Assembly: GCA_902494245.1 (NCBI GenBank)
Contig: CABUSR010000044.1
Span: 1-14,261 of the forward strand
Origin: an uncultured Collinsella sp.
Lineage (GTDB): Bacteria > Actinomycetota > Coriobacteriia > Coriobacteriales > Coriobacteriaceae
Length of the DNA: 14,261 bases
Reading direction: 5' to 3'
Position numbers and translations under genes: made by a program. This document shows positions 6,697 through 14,095 of the stretch, piece by piece; position 1 is the stretch's first letter; each line of letters starts with the position of its first letter. Below the pieces are notes generated by a model. That model saw only the letters and a program-made list of their open reading frames with translations. It was not told the DNA's origin and did not search any database.

Positions 6697-7320
6697 CTAC
6701 CTGATGAAGTTGGTCGTTGCTCGATCTGCCTCGGGTGCGTTGATGCCGGCGGCCTGTCCTGCCTCGATACAGCGAAGGAGCCAGGCCATGTTTTTGCCGA
6801 TGTTGCGCATGGTGGCAAGGCCCTCGGCGTCCCCATTGGCGTCGCCGGGCACGCGACCAAACACGTTGTTCCAGTAGGTGGAAGCAACTACGGGCATCTG
6901 GTTGATGGTGAAGTACTTGTTGAGTACATCGAACGTGGTCGACGTACCGCCGCGACGGGCGACGGCGATGGCGGCGCCCGGCTTGTGTGCAAAGGCTTTG
7001 CTTCCGGCATAGAAGGCGCGATCGAGGGCCGAAAGGATGCGGCCGCTGGGGTGCGCATAGTAGACGGGCGAGCCAAAGACAAAGCCATCTGCCTGCTCGG
7101 CGGCAGTGATCAGCTCGTTCACCACGTCGTCGTCAAAGGTGCAGCGACCGCCAAGCTTGCCGCACTGGCCGCAACCGATGCAATCGCGAATGGGCTTGGC
7201 GCCCAGCTGAAACACCTCGGTATCAATGCCTTCTGCATTGAGCTGTTCGGCGACCTCGGCGAGTGCACGGGCGGTGTTGCCGTTTGCCTTGGGGCTGCCA
7301 TTGACCAAAAGAACCTTCAT
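6697..7320 (-). CDS. NADPH-dependent FMN reductase / iron-sulfur-flavoprotein-like protein
   Basis: The product is 207 residues with a flavodoxin-like fold. The FMN phosphate loop is NGSPKANGNTA at 7-17 and a second FMN-contact segment is FGSPVYYAHPSG at 82-93. A cysteine cluster C47-x2-C50-x2-C53-x6-C60 lies between them, as in iron-sulfur flavoproteins (Isf) and related oxidoreductases, so a 4Fe-4S cluster next to FMN is likely. It would move electrons between NAD(P)H or ferredoxin-type donors and an unknown acceptor. The ATG at 7320 is preferred to the GTG at 7323 because GGGAG then sits at a better spacing. It is the first gene of a probable two-gene operon with the ArsC/Spx-like gene. 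The family is clear; the substrate is not. Confidence 0.92.
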   Translation of the reverse strand: MKVLLVNGSPKANGNTARALAEVAEQLNAEGIDTEVFQLGAKPIRDCIGCGQCGKLGGRCTFDDDVVNELITAAEQADGFVFGSPVYYAHPSGRILSALDRAFYAGSKAFAHKPGAAIAVARRGGTSTTFDVLNKYFTINQMPVVASTYWNNVFGRVPGDANGDAEGLATMRNIGKNMAWLLRCIEAGQAAGINAPEADRATTNFIR

Positions 7321-7326
7321 CACAAA

Positions 7327-7366
7327 CTCCCTCTGCTTTTGGTGACTTCTGCAGAGGATTATCGCA
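7327..7366 (-). promoter_or_regulatory. Extended -10 promoter and hairpin leader of the flavoprotein operon
   Basis: On the minus strand an extended -10 element TGC-GATAAT occupies 7358-7366, with no clear -35. Between it and the start codon is a 6-base perfect inverted repeat (CTCTGC at 7331-7336, GCAGAG at 7351-7356). One arm touches the ribosome site GGGAG (7327-7331), so the hairpin could mask it or serve as an operator. Confidence 0.4.
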
Positions 7367-7394
7367 CGATGGGGGAGGCGGCGCGGGCGCGGTG

Positions 7395-8924
7395 CTAGTC
7401 CAGTTTGGTACCTGGCACCTGCACGGCTTTCCCGAGCAACGCTTTGAGCTCGTTCAAAATGGAAACGGGTTGTCGATCGACAGCGTCCAGATGAAGCGTC
7501 GCTACACGAATGGGTGGCTGATATTCAAGCGAGCCGATGAGCACGGGGGAACCCAGGAACCGCTCGATTTCGTCTGCGATCGAGTCGGTCTCTTCGGGGT
7601 CAAAGTCGTCGAAAAGCGCCACGAATGTCGGCCCCGTCGAGCGGAACAGGCGACCCTTGCCGCGCGAGCATTCCATAAGGCAGGCGGCGCTTTCTGCCAA
7701 AACGCGGTCGCCTGCATCGAATCCAAAGCGGGCATTGACCTCGGCGATATCGTCAACCTTAATGGCAATAAAGCCTGCCTCGCGCGCCACGCGACGCATT
7801 TCGCCAATGGCGTTGACCAGGGCGTGAATATCGCCCAGGCCGGTCACGGAGTCGGTCGTATCCGCTAGGCTTCGGTTGATGATGATGCCCACATACATGT
7901 TGGGCTCGGTATCGGTGCCGTCCAAGCGGTAGCCCGTGCAGTCGCAAAGCACGTATTTTCCGGTGGCGTTCATTACGCGATACTGCATGTAGTGGAAGTG
8001 CCACGTGCCGTTTATCACCATGTCGAGCTCGGCGCGTACGTTGTCGCGGTCCTCGGGATGAACGCGGGCAAGCCACATATCGACCGAATTAAAAGGGTGC
8101 TGGGAGGGCAAGTCAAAATCGCGCACGGCGTTAACCGACCATTGCGATTCGCCCGTATCGAGGTTAAGGATGAACGGATAGCGCGTCTCGGAGCTCATGG
8201 AGATCGCTTGGAACACCCGGTCGTTGCAGGGAAGCTGATCGACGATTGGGCGTTGCGGCGCGTCATTGTCTTTCGGCTGCTGCACACGATGCATAAGCTT
8301 ATAGCGATACATCTTGCGATCGGCATCCATCGTCATCTGGCGGCGCGTGTCGCCGGCAAGTGGATCGACGCGCGAGCAGCCAAAGCTAAAGCTGCCGATC
8401 ATGGGCGCCTTGCCGCCTGAGCTCGCCTCGATCAGCCCGGCACGTACCTGCTCCAAGCGCTGCTCGAGTTCAGTCTCGTTTGCGGAGGGCGAGATAAGCA
8501 CAAACTCGTCTCCACCGATGCGGAACAGCATCTCATCGTGCTCCATGGTTTCGGAGAGCGTGCGGCAGATGCTCAGAATATAGCGATTGCCTTCGGCGTG
8601 GCCAAACCTATCATTGCAATGGTTTAGATGGTCGATGTCAATATAGGCGCAGGTGAAGGGGTCGCCTTTGTGCCAGAGTTGCTCGACGTGACGGTCGAGT
8701 CCGCTGCGGTTGCCCAAGTTGGTGAGCGGGTCGATATAGGCGTTGCTCTCAAGCAGCCGGCGCTCTTGTTGCAGGATGGCGTGCGTCTTTTGCAGTTGCT
8801 CGCCAACGGCGCGTAGCCCAGCGGGCAGCGCGGCAACATCGAGTTCGGCGGTAGAGATGCCATTCGCAAGCCGCTGAAGATAGGCAATAATCGATTGCTC
8901 GCCCAGGCGATATGACTCGTTCAT
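7395..8924 (-). CDS. Diguanylate cyclase, GGDEF-PAS-degenerate GGDEF, soluble
   Basis: The product is 509 residues. After a helical N-terminus (1-60), an apparently active GGDEF domain spans about 61-212: DPLTNLGNR at 65-73, metal Asp residues in YIDID (94-98) and an intact GGDEF at 137-141. There is no RxxD inhibitory site in front of it. A PAS domain (about 235-350) follows, then a second GGDEF-like domain (about 355-505) whose signature is degraded to TGPTF (430-434). The enzyme would make cyclic di-GMP from two GTP. No transmembrane stretch is visible, so it probably acts in the cytoplasm. An AGGAGG ribosome site supports the start at 8924. It is downstream of and paralogous to the larger EAL-bearing gene; the PAS and degenerate GGDEF regions align over almost their whole length. 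The last residues (VPGTKLD) are encoded by a near-palindromic GGTGCCAGGTACC. Confidence 0.93.
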   Translation of the reverse strand: MNESYRLGEQSIIAYLQRLANGISTAELDVAALPAGLRAVGEQLQKTHAILQQERRLLESNAYIDPLTNLGNRSGLDRHVEQLWHKGDPFTCAYIDIDHLNHCNDRFGHAEGNRYILSICRTLSETMEHDEMLFRIGGDEFVLISPSANETELEQRLEQVRAGLIEASSGGKAPMIGSFSFGCSRVDPLAGDTRRQMTMDADRKMYRYKLMHRVQQPKDNDAPQRPIVDQLPCNDRVFQAISMSSETRYPFILNLDTGESQWSVNAVRDFDLPSQHPFNSVDMWLARVHPEDRDNVRAELDMVINGTWHFHYMQYRVMNATGKYVLCDCTGYRLDGTDTEPNMYVGIIINRSLADTTDSVTGLGDIHALVNAIGEMRRVAREAGFIAIKVDDIAEVNARFGFDAGDRVLAESAACLMECSRGKGRLFRSTGPTFVALFDDFDPEETDSIADEIERFLGSPVLIGSLEYQPPIRVATLHLDAVDRQPVSILNELKALLGKAVQVPGTKLD

Positions 8925-8962
8925 GATGGATACCCTCCTTGGACGGAACAGCGGTTTGTATC

Positions 8963-8993
8963 ATATCCCCAATTCGGTTTGAATTGGGGATAT
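8963..8993. terminator. Strong hairpin between the two cyclic-di-GMP genes
   Basis: The arms ATATCCCCAATTC (8963-8975) and GAATTGGGGATAT (8981-8993) are perfect over 13 bases with loop GGTTT. It lies 59 bases beyond the stop of the EAL gene and 38 bases upstream of the GGDEF gene start. It may end the first transcript or limit read-through into the second. No T tract follows on the minus strand, so intrinsic termination is uncertain. No convincing promoter for the downstream gene was found in 8925-9052. Confidence 0.65.
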
Positions 8994-9052
8994 AAGTTGG
9001 CTAATGGAGGCAAATCCCCCTGCTCGGCGGTGGCGTTTTGCGCGCGAGCGTA

Positions 9053-11770
9053 TCAGTTGTTATTGCCACCATCGAGCAATGCCTCAAAATCCTTCGCCGG
9101 CATGGGACGGTAGTAGAGGAAGCCCTGAGCGTAGCGGGCGCCCATTTGTCGTAGCATGTTTGCCTGCTCATTTGTCTCGACGCCTTCAACCACGACGGGC
9201 AGATGGAGCGACTGCGCCATCTCGAGCATCGATGACACGATCTGCGCGCTGCGGCCTTGATCGCGGTCGGTGGGCACAAAGGTGCGGTCGAGCTTGATGA
9301 CGTCGACGTTGACGTTCTTGAGCATCGCGAGCGTGGACTGGCCGGTGCCAAAATCGTCCATGTAGGTCGAGAAGCCACGGGTGTGCAGATCCGCGGTCAG
9401 CTTATCCACGGCCTCGGACTCTCCGGTATAGGCGGTCTCGGTGATCTCGATGTGCATGAGTTCGGGCGGCAGGTTGTACTGGGCGGCGAGCGACCCCATA
9501 TGCTCGGCGACATCGCAGGCAAGAATGTCTACGCGCGACACATTGAGGGAAATCGGAACCACGCGAAGTCCTCGATTGAGGCGCTCGCGGAGCCACATGG
9601 CGACGCCCTGCCAAACATATTTGTCGAGCGTCACTACAAAGCCGCTTTCCTCGAGTGCGGGGATAAACGTTGCGGGCGAAATGAGAGAGCCGTCCTTGTC
9701 AATCCAGCGGATGAGTGCTTCGGCGCCAATAATCTCGCCGGTTTCCATATCGACCTGGGGCTGAAGATAGTACGTGATGCGACCATTTGACAGCGCGTAC
9801 TGGAATTCGGCCAGCGTGCGGTTGAACACGATTTCGCGCTTGTACTCCTCGGGGCAAAAAATGGCAATGCGCTCCTTAAAGTCGTTTTTTGCGCGCCGAT
9901 TGGTAAACATGGCCTTTGCCTGCGCATCGATGGTGATCTCCTCATTGGAATCGATGGGGTAAACGCCCATGGACGGCCAAAAACCTACGCCGCCATCATG
10001 CCTGGCTACTGCCTCGCGAACGCGGTTGTAGATTTGATGGACGGTGATGTGCTTAAAGGGGATGAGTACGCAAAAGTCATCTTGGCCCCAGTACCCTGCG
10101 ACGCCCATGCCGGCATTCTCGATGTCCTTGAGGACCGTGCCCACATCGGCAAGCAGGCGGTCGCCTTCGGCCTGTCCATACCATTCGTTAAACAGGCGCA
10201 TGTGGCCCATGTCGACCGTGGCGATGCACCAGGCGCCGTCGCGCCTTGCCTCGAGAAAAGCGTTGGCGCGCCGCATAAACTCGCTGGGTCGATAGAGGCC
10301 CGTGAGCGAGTCGATACGTTCGGCGATGGCGCTTTTGCGCTCAGCCTCGGGTATGGGGAGGCTGTTGTTGGGAACAAGCCCGCCGGCCGTGCGAAGGCGA
10401 CGGTCGAGTTCGCCTAAAACGGCGGTCGCCTGATGGGTTAAGTGCTCGTAAAATGCCGGGACGACAAGACAGACGGGAGTAATGGTGTCGCCCGCGATTT
10501 GCACAGGAGCGAAAACGGCCTCTTTAAGGTGGCGGGTCAGTTGCTCGAATGCCTCGTGGTCCAAATCGTTGCTGAGCACGACAAACTGGACGCTTCGTGA
10601 ACGGTAGACCCGGCTCCTGCCGCGGGTGATCGACAGCATGCGGCCCGCGTATTCGGCAAGCATGTTGTCGACAGCCTCGGCCCCGTAGAGCTCGTTGAGC
10701 TTTGTCGTGCCACGAACGCGCACCGCTATAAGCCCTGTCTTGCAACGGTCAAGGCGGCAGGTATCGATAGCGTTGACCAGCATGCGCTGCGTTCCGAGGC
10801 CTGTGGCGGCGTCGACGGTTTCGGCAAGTGAGTGGTTGACGAGCTCGCCGACATAGAGCGAGGGGACATTTCCGTCGCCGTCGATACGAAACCCGCGAGC
10901 ACGGCAAAGGACGTAGTCGCCGACGGCGTTGCGCACACGATACTGCATGACGCGACGGTGCTTGGTACCGTTGTAGACTTGGTCGATGTCGTTGACGCAG
11001 GCCTCAAGGTCGTCGGGATGGACGCGCGTTTTCCAGTAATCGCGACAGTTGTCTATGTGCTCTGAGGGAAGGCCAAGATCGCGCAAGGCACCTTGTGACC
11101 AAAGGGTGCGATGTTTGTCCAAGTTCTCGATAAAGAAATAACGGCCCTCGTTGAGCATCGAAAAGGCGTCAAAAATACGATCGCTTATTTCGAAGTCGTC
11201 GGCGTGGACTTGCGTGATATTGCGCCGATCGAGGTGCATGGCATGACGTAGCTTGTAGTCGTACATGCGATGGTCGGCATCGAGTGTCATGCGATTGGAG
11301 GCTTCGCCCAGGGCGGGGTCGGCGTGTGCCACTCCGTAGCTAAACGAGTGGGGCATCTCGGAATCGTTGTTTTTGAGCAGGACCGTTCGGCAGTGTTCCA
11401 GACGTTCGGCGAGGTCGTCTTCGGTCGCAATCGTAGATAGGATGGCAAACTCGTCGCCTCCCAGACGAAATGCCGCCTCGTCTACTTTCATATACAGCTT
11501 AAGATAGAGGCTTACCTGCAAGATATAACGGTTGCCCTCGTCATGCCCAAAGACGTCGTTGCAGTGCTTAAGGTTATCGATATCGATGAACGCCATGGTA
11601 ACGGGGGTGTCCTGCTCCCAGAGCTCCTCGAGGGAACGGGCAAAGCCGCCGCGGTTGCCAAGTCCGGTAAGCTGGTCGGTAAAGGCGGTCCTAATCAGAT
11701 CATCCTGACGCTCGAGAAGGTCACGGACGGTCTTTTCGAGCGTTTCGGTGTAATTGCTGACAGTATCCAT
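9053..11770 (-). CDS. Bifunctional-type cyclic-di-GMP protein, GGDEF-PAS-GGDEF*-GGDEF*-EAL
   Basis: The product is 905 residues. Domains in order: intact GGDEF at about 30-180 (metal Asp in FIDID 61-65, GGDEF 104-108), PAS at about 195-315, a degenerate GGDEF at about 320-465 (RSVQF 392-396), another at about 485-640 (GQDDF 562-566), and EAL at about 650-900. The EAL domain keeps its key residues: E684 of EAL, N743, E775, D805-D806, K826, E862 and Q882. It therefore has the signatures for both synthesis and hydrolysis of cyclic di-GMP; which dominates is unknown, and the degenerate domains could bind GTP to regulate EAL. No RxxD site precedes GGDEF1 and no membrane segment or signal peptide is visible. 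The ATG at 11770 lacks a clear ribosome site, so the start is less certain. Residues 30-465 are paralogous to the downstream gene. Confidence 0.93.
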   Translation of the reverse strand: MDTVSNYTETLEKTVRDLLERQDDLIRTAFTDQLTGLGNRGGFARSLEELWEQDTPVTMAFIDIDNLKHCNDVFGHDEGNRYILQVSLYLKLYMKVDEAAFRLGGDEFAILSTIATEDDLAERLEHCRTVLLKNNDSEMPHSFSYGVAHADPALGEASNRMTLDADHRMYDYKLRHAMHLDRRNITQVHADDFEISDRIFDAFSMLNEGRYFFIENLDKHRTLWSQGALRDLGLPSEHIDNCRDYWKTRVHPDDLEACVNDIDQVYNGTKHRRVMQYRVRNAVGDYVLCRARGFRIDGDGNVPSLYVGELVNHSLAETVDAATGLGTQRMLVNAIDTCRLDRCKTGLIAVRVRGTTKLNELYGAEAVDNMLAEYAGRMLSITRGRSRVYRSRSVQFVVLSNDLDHEAFEQLTRHLKEAVFAPVQIAGDTITPVCLVVPAFYEHLTHQATAVLGELDRRLRTAGGLVPNNSLPIPEAERKSAIAERIDSLTGLYRPSEFMRRANAFLEARRDGAWCIATVDMGHMRLFNEWYGQAEGDRLLADVGTVLKDIENAGMGVAGYWGQDDFCVLIPFKHITVHQIYNRVREAVARHDGGVGFWPSMGVYPIDSNEEITIDAQAKAMFTNRRAKNDFKERIAIFCPEEYKREIVFNRTLAEFQYALSNGRITYYLQPQVDMETGEIIGAEALIRWIDKDGSLISPATFIPALEESGFVVTLDKYVWQGVAMWLRERLNRGLRVVPISLNVSRVDILACDVAEHMGSLAAQYNLPPELMHIEITETAYTGESEAVDKLTADLHTRGFSTYMDDFGTGQSTLAMLKNVNVDVIKLDRTFVPTDRDQGRSAQIVSSMLEMAQSLHLPVVVEGVETNEQANMLRQMGARYAQGFLYYRPMPAKDFEALLDGGNNN

Positions 11771-12088
11771 GTCGTAAGCGGCTTTCTGAGGTCGGGCGTA
11801 TTGCGTCGGGCGAGCTCGTTGTGCACACGCGTTGTTGTTCGGCGCTTTGCGTGTATCCAGGCCCCCGCCTTGCTGCGTTGTTGGGTTAATTTACCGGCTA
11901 ATGTTCGCTGTTGATAACTGCTGAGTAGTATAAACAACAGTGCAGAATTATATATGGGTGTACATGCTACGGGCGGCTATTATTCGCCAAACCGTAACGC
12001 CTGGGTGCGCATGAAAAATGCGACTGGGGCGGTATATGTTGACGGGTATACTTGTCCCGGTTTTAAACGCAGGAACGGAGATGGTCGC
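11771..12088. other. Divergent intergenic region, no gene seen
   Basis: These 318 bases separate the minus-strand GGDEF-EAL gene from the plus-strand patatin gene. No convincing protein or known RNA gene was recognised. The segment 11885-11960 is AT-rich. On the minus strand a possible -10 TATACT lies at 11927-11932, which would give the GGDEF-EAL transcript a leader of about 150 bases. Short palindromes CGAGCTCG (11811-11818) and TGTGCACA (11820-11827) lie in that leader. The open frame running through 11954 into the patatin gene is judged an unused extension. Confidence 0.5.
12039..12067 (+). promoter_or_regulatory. Candidate promoter of the patatin gene
   Basis: TTGACG (12039-12044) and TTTAAA (12062-12067) are spaced by 17 bases, 22 bases upstream of the start codon. 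The first box is five of six to consensus, the second four of six. A short dyad, CGGG and CCCG (about 12043-12059), lies in the spacer where a regulator could bind. Confidence 0.5.
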
Positions 12089-12958
12089 ATGACACAGCCA
12101 AATATGACGCGCACGGTGGGGCTTGCGCTCGAGGGAGGCGGCTACCGCGGTATGTATACGGCGGGCGTGCTCGACGTTTGGATGGAGCACGGTTTGACCT
12201 GCGACCATATGGTGGGTGTCTCGGCGGGCGCGGCGTTTGGCTACAACTTTAAATCGCGCCAGATCGGCCGTGCCATTCGCTATAACAAGGCCTATTGTGC
12301 CGATAAGCGCTATGCGGGTGTAGCAAGCTGGCTGCGGACCGGCGATATGTTCAATGCTGATTTTGCCTATCACGAGGTGCCTATCGAGCGCGATCCCATT
12401 GACTTGGAGGCGTATCGCGCCTGCCCTATGCGATTTACGTGCGTGTGCACCGATATCGAGACGGGCAAGGCCGTCTACCACGACCTGCCCTATGGCGACG
12501 AGCGGGATATCGAGTGGATCCGGGCATCGTCGGCGATTCCCGTGGCGACGCGTCCCGTTGCTATTGACGGGCATAAGTATCTGGATGGTGGCGTGGCTGA
12601 TTCTATTCCCAGTGCATGGCTGTTTGCGCAGGGGTATGACCGCAATATAGTGGTACTCACGCAGCCGGCGGGCTTTGTAAAGCAGCCCAACAGCGTGATG
12701 CCCATGCTGCGGCGCGTGTTCCGTCACTACCCGGAGTTTGTCGCAGCGCTTGAGCATCGGCATGAGGTTTACAATGCCACGCTCGATGACCTGGCACGTC
12801 GTGAGGCTGCCGGCGATATCTTTGTGGTGCGTCCGAGCGAATCGGTGAAGGTGCCGTCGCTATGCCGCGAGCCCGATGAGCTCGAGCGCATCTATCAGGT
12901 CGGCCGCCGCGATGCGGAGGCGACTTTGCCGGCGTTGGAAGCGTATCTGGCGGGGTAG
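12089..12958 (+). CDS. Patatin-like phospholipase, YjjU type
   Basis: The product is 289 residues. The oxyanion-hole loop EGGGYRGMYTAG is at 15-26, the nucleophile elbow GVSAG at 43-47 with Ser45, and the catalytic Asp in DGG at 166-168. These form the Ser-Asp dyad of patatin-family acyl hydrolases, which release fatty acids from phospholipids or other lipids. Order and length resemble E. coli YjjU, with a C-terminal extension of about 90 residues (PMLRRVFRHYPEFVAALEHRH onward is typical of the group). No signal peptide or membrane segment is seen, so it is probably cytoplasmic or peripheral. The ATG at 12089 is preferred because CGGAG lies eight bases upstream and family similarity starts a few residues later; starting at 11954 would place the promoter inside the gene. 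It appears monocistronic. The physiological substrate is unknown. Confidence 0.92.
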   Translation: MTQPNMTRTVGLALEGGGYRGMYTAGVLDVWMEHGLTCDHMVGVSAGAAFGYNFKSRQIGRAIRYNKAYCADKRYAGVASWLRTGDMFNADFAYHEVPIERDPIDLEAYRACPMRFTCVCTDIETGKAVYHDLPYGDERDIEWIRASSAIPVATRPVAIDGHKYLDGGVADSIPSAWLFAQGYDRNIVVLTQPAGFVKQPNSVMPMLRRVFRHYPEFVAALEHRHEVYNATLDDLARREAAGDIFVVRPSESVKVPSLCREPDELERIYQVGRRDAEATLPALEAYLAG

Positions 12959-12969
12959 AGGCTGTGGCG

Positions 12970-13013
12970 GAAAGCGCATCCCGGAATGGAGGTCCAAACT
13001 GGGATGCGCTTTC
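12970..13013. terminator. Hairpin between convergent patatin and thiE genes
   Basis: The arms GAAAGCGCATCCC (12970-12982) and GGGATGCGCTTTC (13001-13013) match perfectly over 13 bases and can extend by a G-U and a G-C pair. The loop contains a small TGGA-GG-TCCA palindrome. It lies 11 bases after the patatin stop and 45 bases from the end of thiE, so it can serve both convergent units. A weak TTTCTATT follows on the plus strand. Confidence 0.7.
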
Positions 13014-13058
13014 TATTGCTAAAGATGTGAGGCTGCGGATCAGCTGCTCGGCCTGAGC

Positions 13059-13754
13059 CTATGCCTGCTGCCAGGTGTCGACGAGCTCCTTGGCGGCGGC
13101 GTAGGGGTCGTCGGCACTGCAGACGGCGCTCACCACAAAGAAGCCATCGACGCCGGTGGCCTTGAGCTGCGGCAGGTCGGCCGTCTTGACGCCGCCGCCC
13201 ACCACGATGGGCACGGGGCTTGCCGCGTGGAGTGCGGCCAGGTCCTCAAAGCTCTTGGTGATGATGGAGCCATCGGCTGCGCGTCCGCAGTCGCGCTTGG
13301 TCTCGGTCTCGTGGAGCGGGCCGATGCCCAGGTAGTCGACCAGGCTCATGTCGGCGGTCTTGACGTACTCGAGCATCTCCTCGCAGCGGGCCGAAAGGCC
13401 CACGATGGCATCGGGGCCCAGCAGCTTGCGGCAGACCTCGACGGGAATATCGCTCTGGCCCACGTGCACGCCGTCGACAGCGATGCCCTGCTCGCGCGCG
13501 GCGAGTACGCAGTCCAGGCGGTCGTCGATCAGCAAGGCGACCTGACCGGTCTTGCCGGCCTGCGCGATAGCCTGCGCGGCGTCGCCGGTCAGCGCAATGA
13601 TCTCGCGGGCACTTGCCACCTTGGAGCGCACCTGAATGCAGGTAAAGCCGGCGTCGAGTGCCTGGGCCACCACATCGCCCACGGGGCGTCCCAGCGTGTT
13701 TTCGGGGCCGAGTACCAGATAGGCCGAGATATCAAGGTTGTCGCGGATGCTCAT
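13059..13754 (-). CDS. thiE: Thiamine-phosphate synthase
   Basis: The product is 231 residues with a TIM-barrel pattern. ThiE joins hydroxymethylpyrimidine pyrophosphate to hydroxyethylthiazole phosphate to make thiamine phosphate. Visible family residues are Q41-x-R43-x-K45 (IQVRSK), LLIDDRLD at 74-81, GVHVGQSD at 95-102, YLGIGP at 141-146, a phosphate-binding T-x-TK in HETETK (148-153), and VVGGGV at 184-189. Deviations from the usual pattern are GLSARCEE (119-126) in place of GVSxHxxEE, and a slightly longer loop after ETETK (DCGRAADGSIITKSF). The ATG at 13754 has AGGAGG seven bases upstream and overlaps the upstream stop by four bases (ATGA), implying translational coupling. It is the last gene of the thiM-containing operon. 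It is likely active; the GLSAR change is a minor caution. Confidence 0.94.
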   Translation of the reverse strand: MSIRDNLDISAYLVLGPENTLGRPVGDVVAQALDAGFTCIQVRSKVASAREIIALTGDAAQAIAQAGKTGQVALLIDDRLDCVLAAREQGIAVDGVHVGQSDIPVEVCRKLLGPDAIVGLSARCEEMLEYVKTADMSLVDYLGIGPLHETETKRDCGRAADGSIITKSFEDLAALHAASPVPIVVGGGVKTADLPQLKATGVDGFFVVSAVCSADDPYAAAKELVDTWQQA

Positions 13755-14092
13755 CGTGCTTCCTCCTGCTTTTTGATCTGCGCTTCCATGCGCTCAAGCT
13801 TGCCGGTCATGGTGTCGGTAAATCCGGGCCGAATATCGGCTTTGAGCACGACTTCGGTGCGGATGCCCTTGCTCGCCAACACAAAGGTTGCGTCGCGCAC
13901 GACCTGCATGACCTCGTCCCAGTCGCCCTCGATCTCGGTGAACATCGAGGTGGTGCGGTTGGGCAGACCGCTGTCGCGAATGACGCGCACGACCTCGGCG
14001 ACCTCGGCGGATAGCTCATCGCCGGTGCCGCACGGGGCGATGGCCACAGCGACGAGCGTGTTCACGCCGGCATTGGTTGTGGGCTCGGACAT
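13751..14092 (-). CDS. MTH1187/YkoF-type thiamine-binding protein
   Basis: The product is 113 residues and matches the MTH1187 family (formerly DUF77, Thiamine_BP). Diagnostic parts are AIAPCGTGDELSAEVAEVV at 17-35, a SGLPNRTTSMFTEIEGDW stretch at 41-58 and the EGDWDEVM core at 55-62. Family members form small ferredoxin-like oligomers and are linked to thiamine or pyrimidine binding, and are often fused to or beside thiamine genes. Here it sits between thiM and thiE with a three-base gap on one side and a four-base overlap on the other, which strongly supports a thiamine-related role. AGGAGG lies in the 3' end of thiM. The last 20 residues are a charged helix. Whether it binds HMP, thiazole or thiamine cannot be read from the sequence. 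Confidence 0.9.
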   Translation of the reverse strand: MSEPTTNAGVNTLVAVAIAPCGTGDELSAEVAEVVRVIRDSGLPNRTTSMFTEIEGDWDEVMQVVRDATFVLASKGIRTEVVLKADIRPGFTDTMTGKLERMEAQIKKQEEAR

Positions 14093-14095
14093 GGC

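Noticed and set aside
11771..11920. Possible cyclic-di-GMP (GEMM) riboswitch in the leader of the GGDEF-EAL gene, because the minus strand has ACGCAAAGC at 11844-11852.
   Set aside because: The 9-base match is to one conserved GEMM segment, but the other segments (the GGGCAAACC-type part and the GGTAGGTAGC receptor) are missing and the stems do not form in the right order. Treated as chance.
11954..12088. 45-residue N-terminal extension of the patatin protein.
   Set aside because: It has no family similarity and no ribosome site, and it contains the best promoter candidate. The ATG at 12089 has CGGAG and fits the family start.
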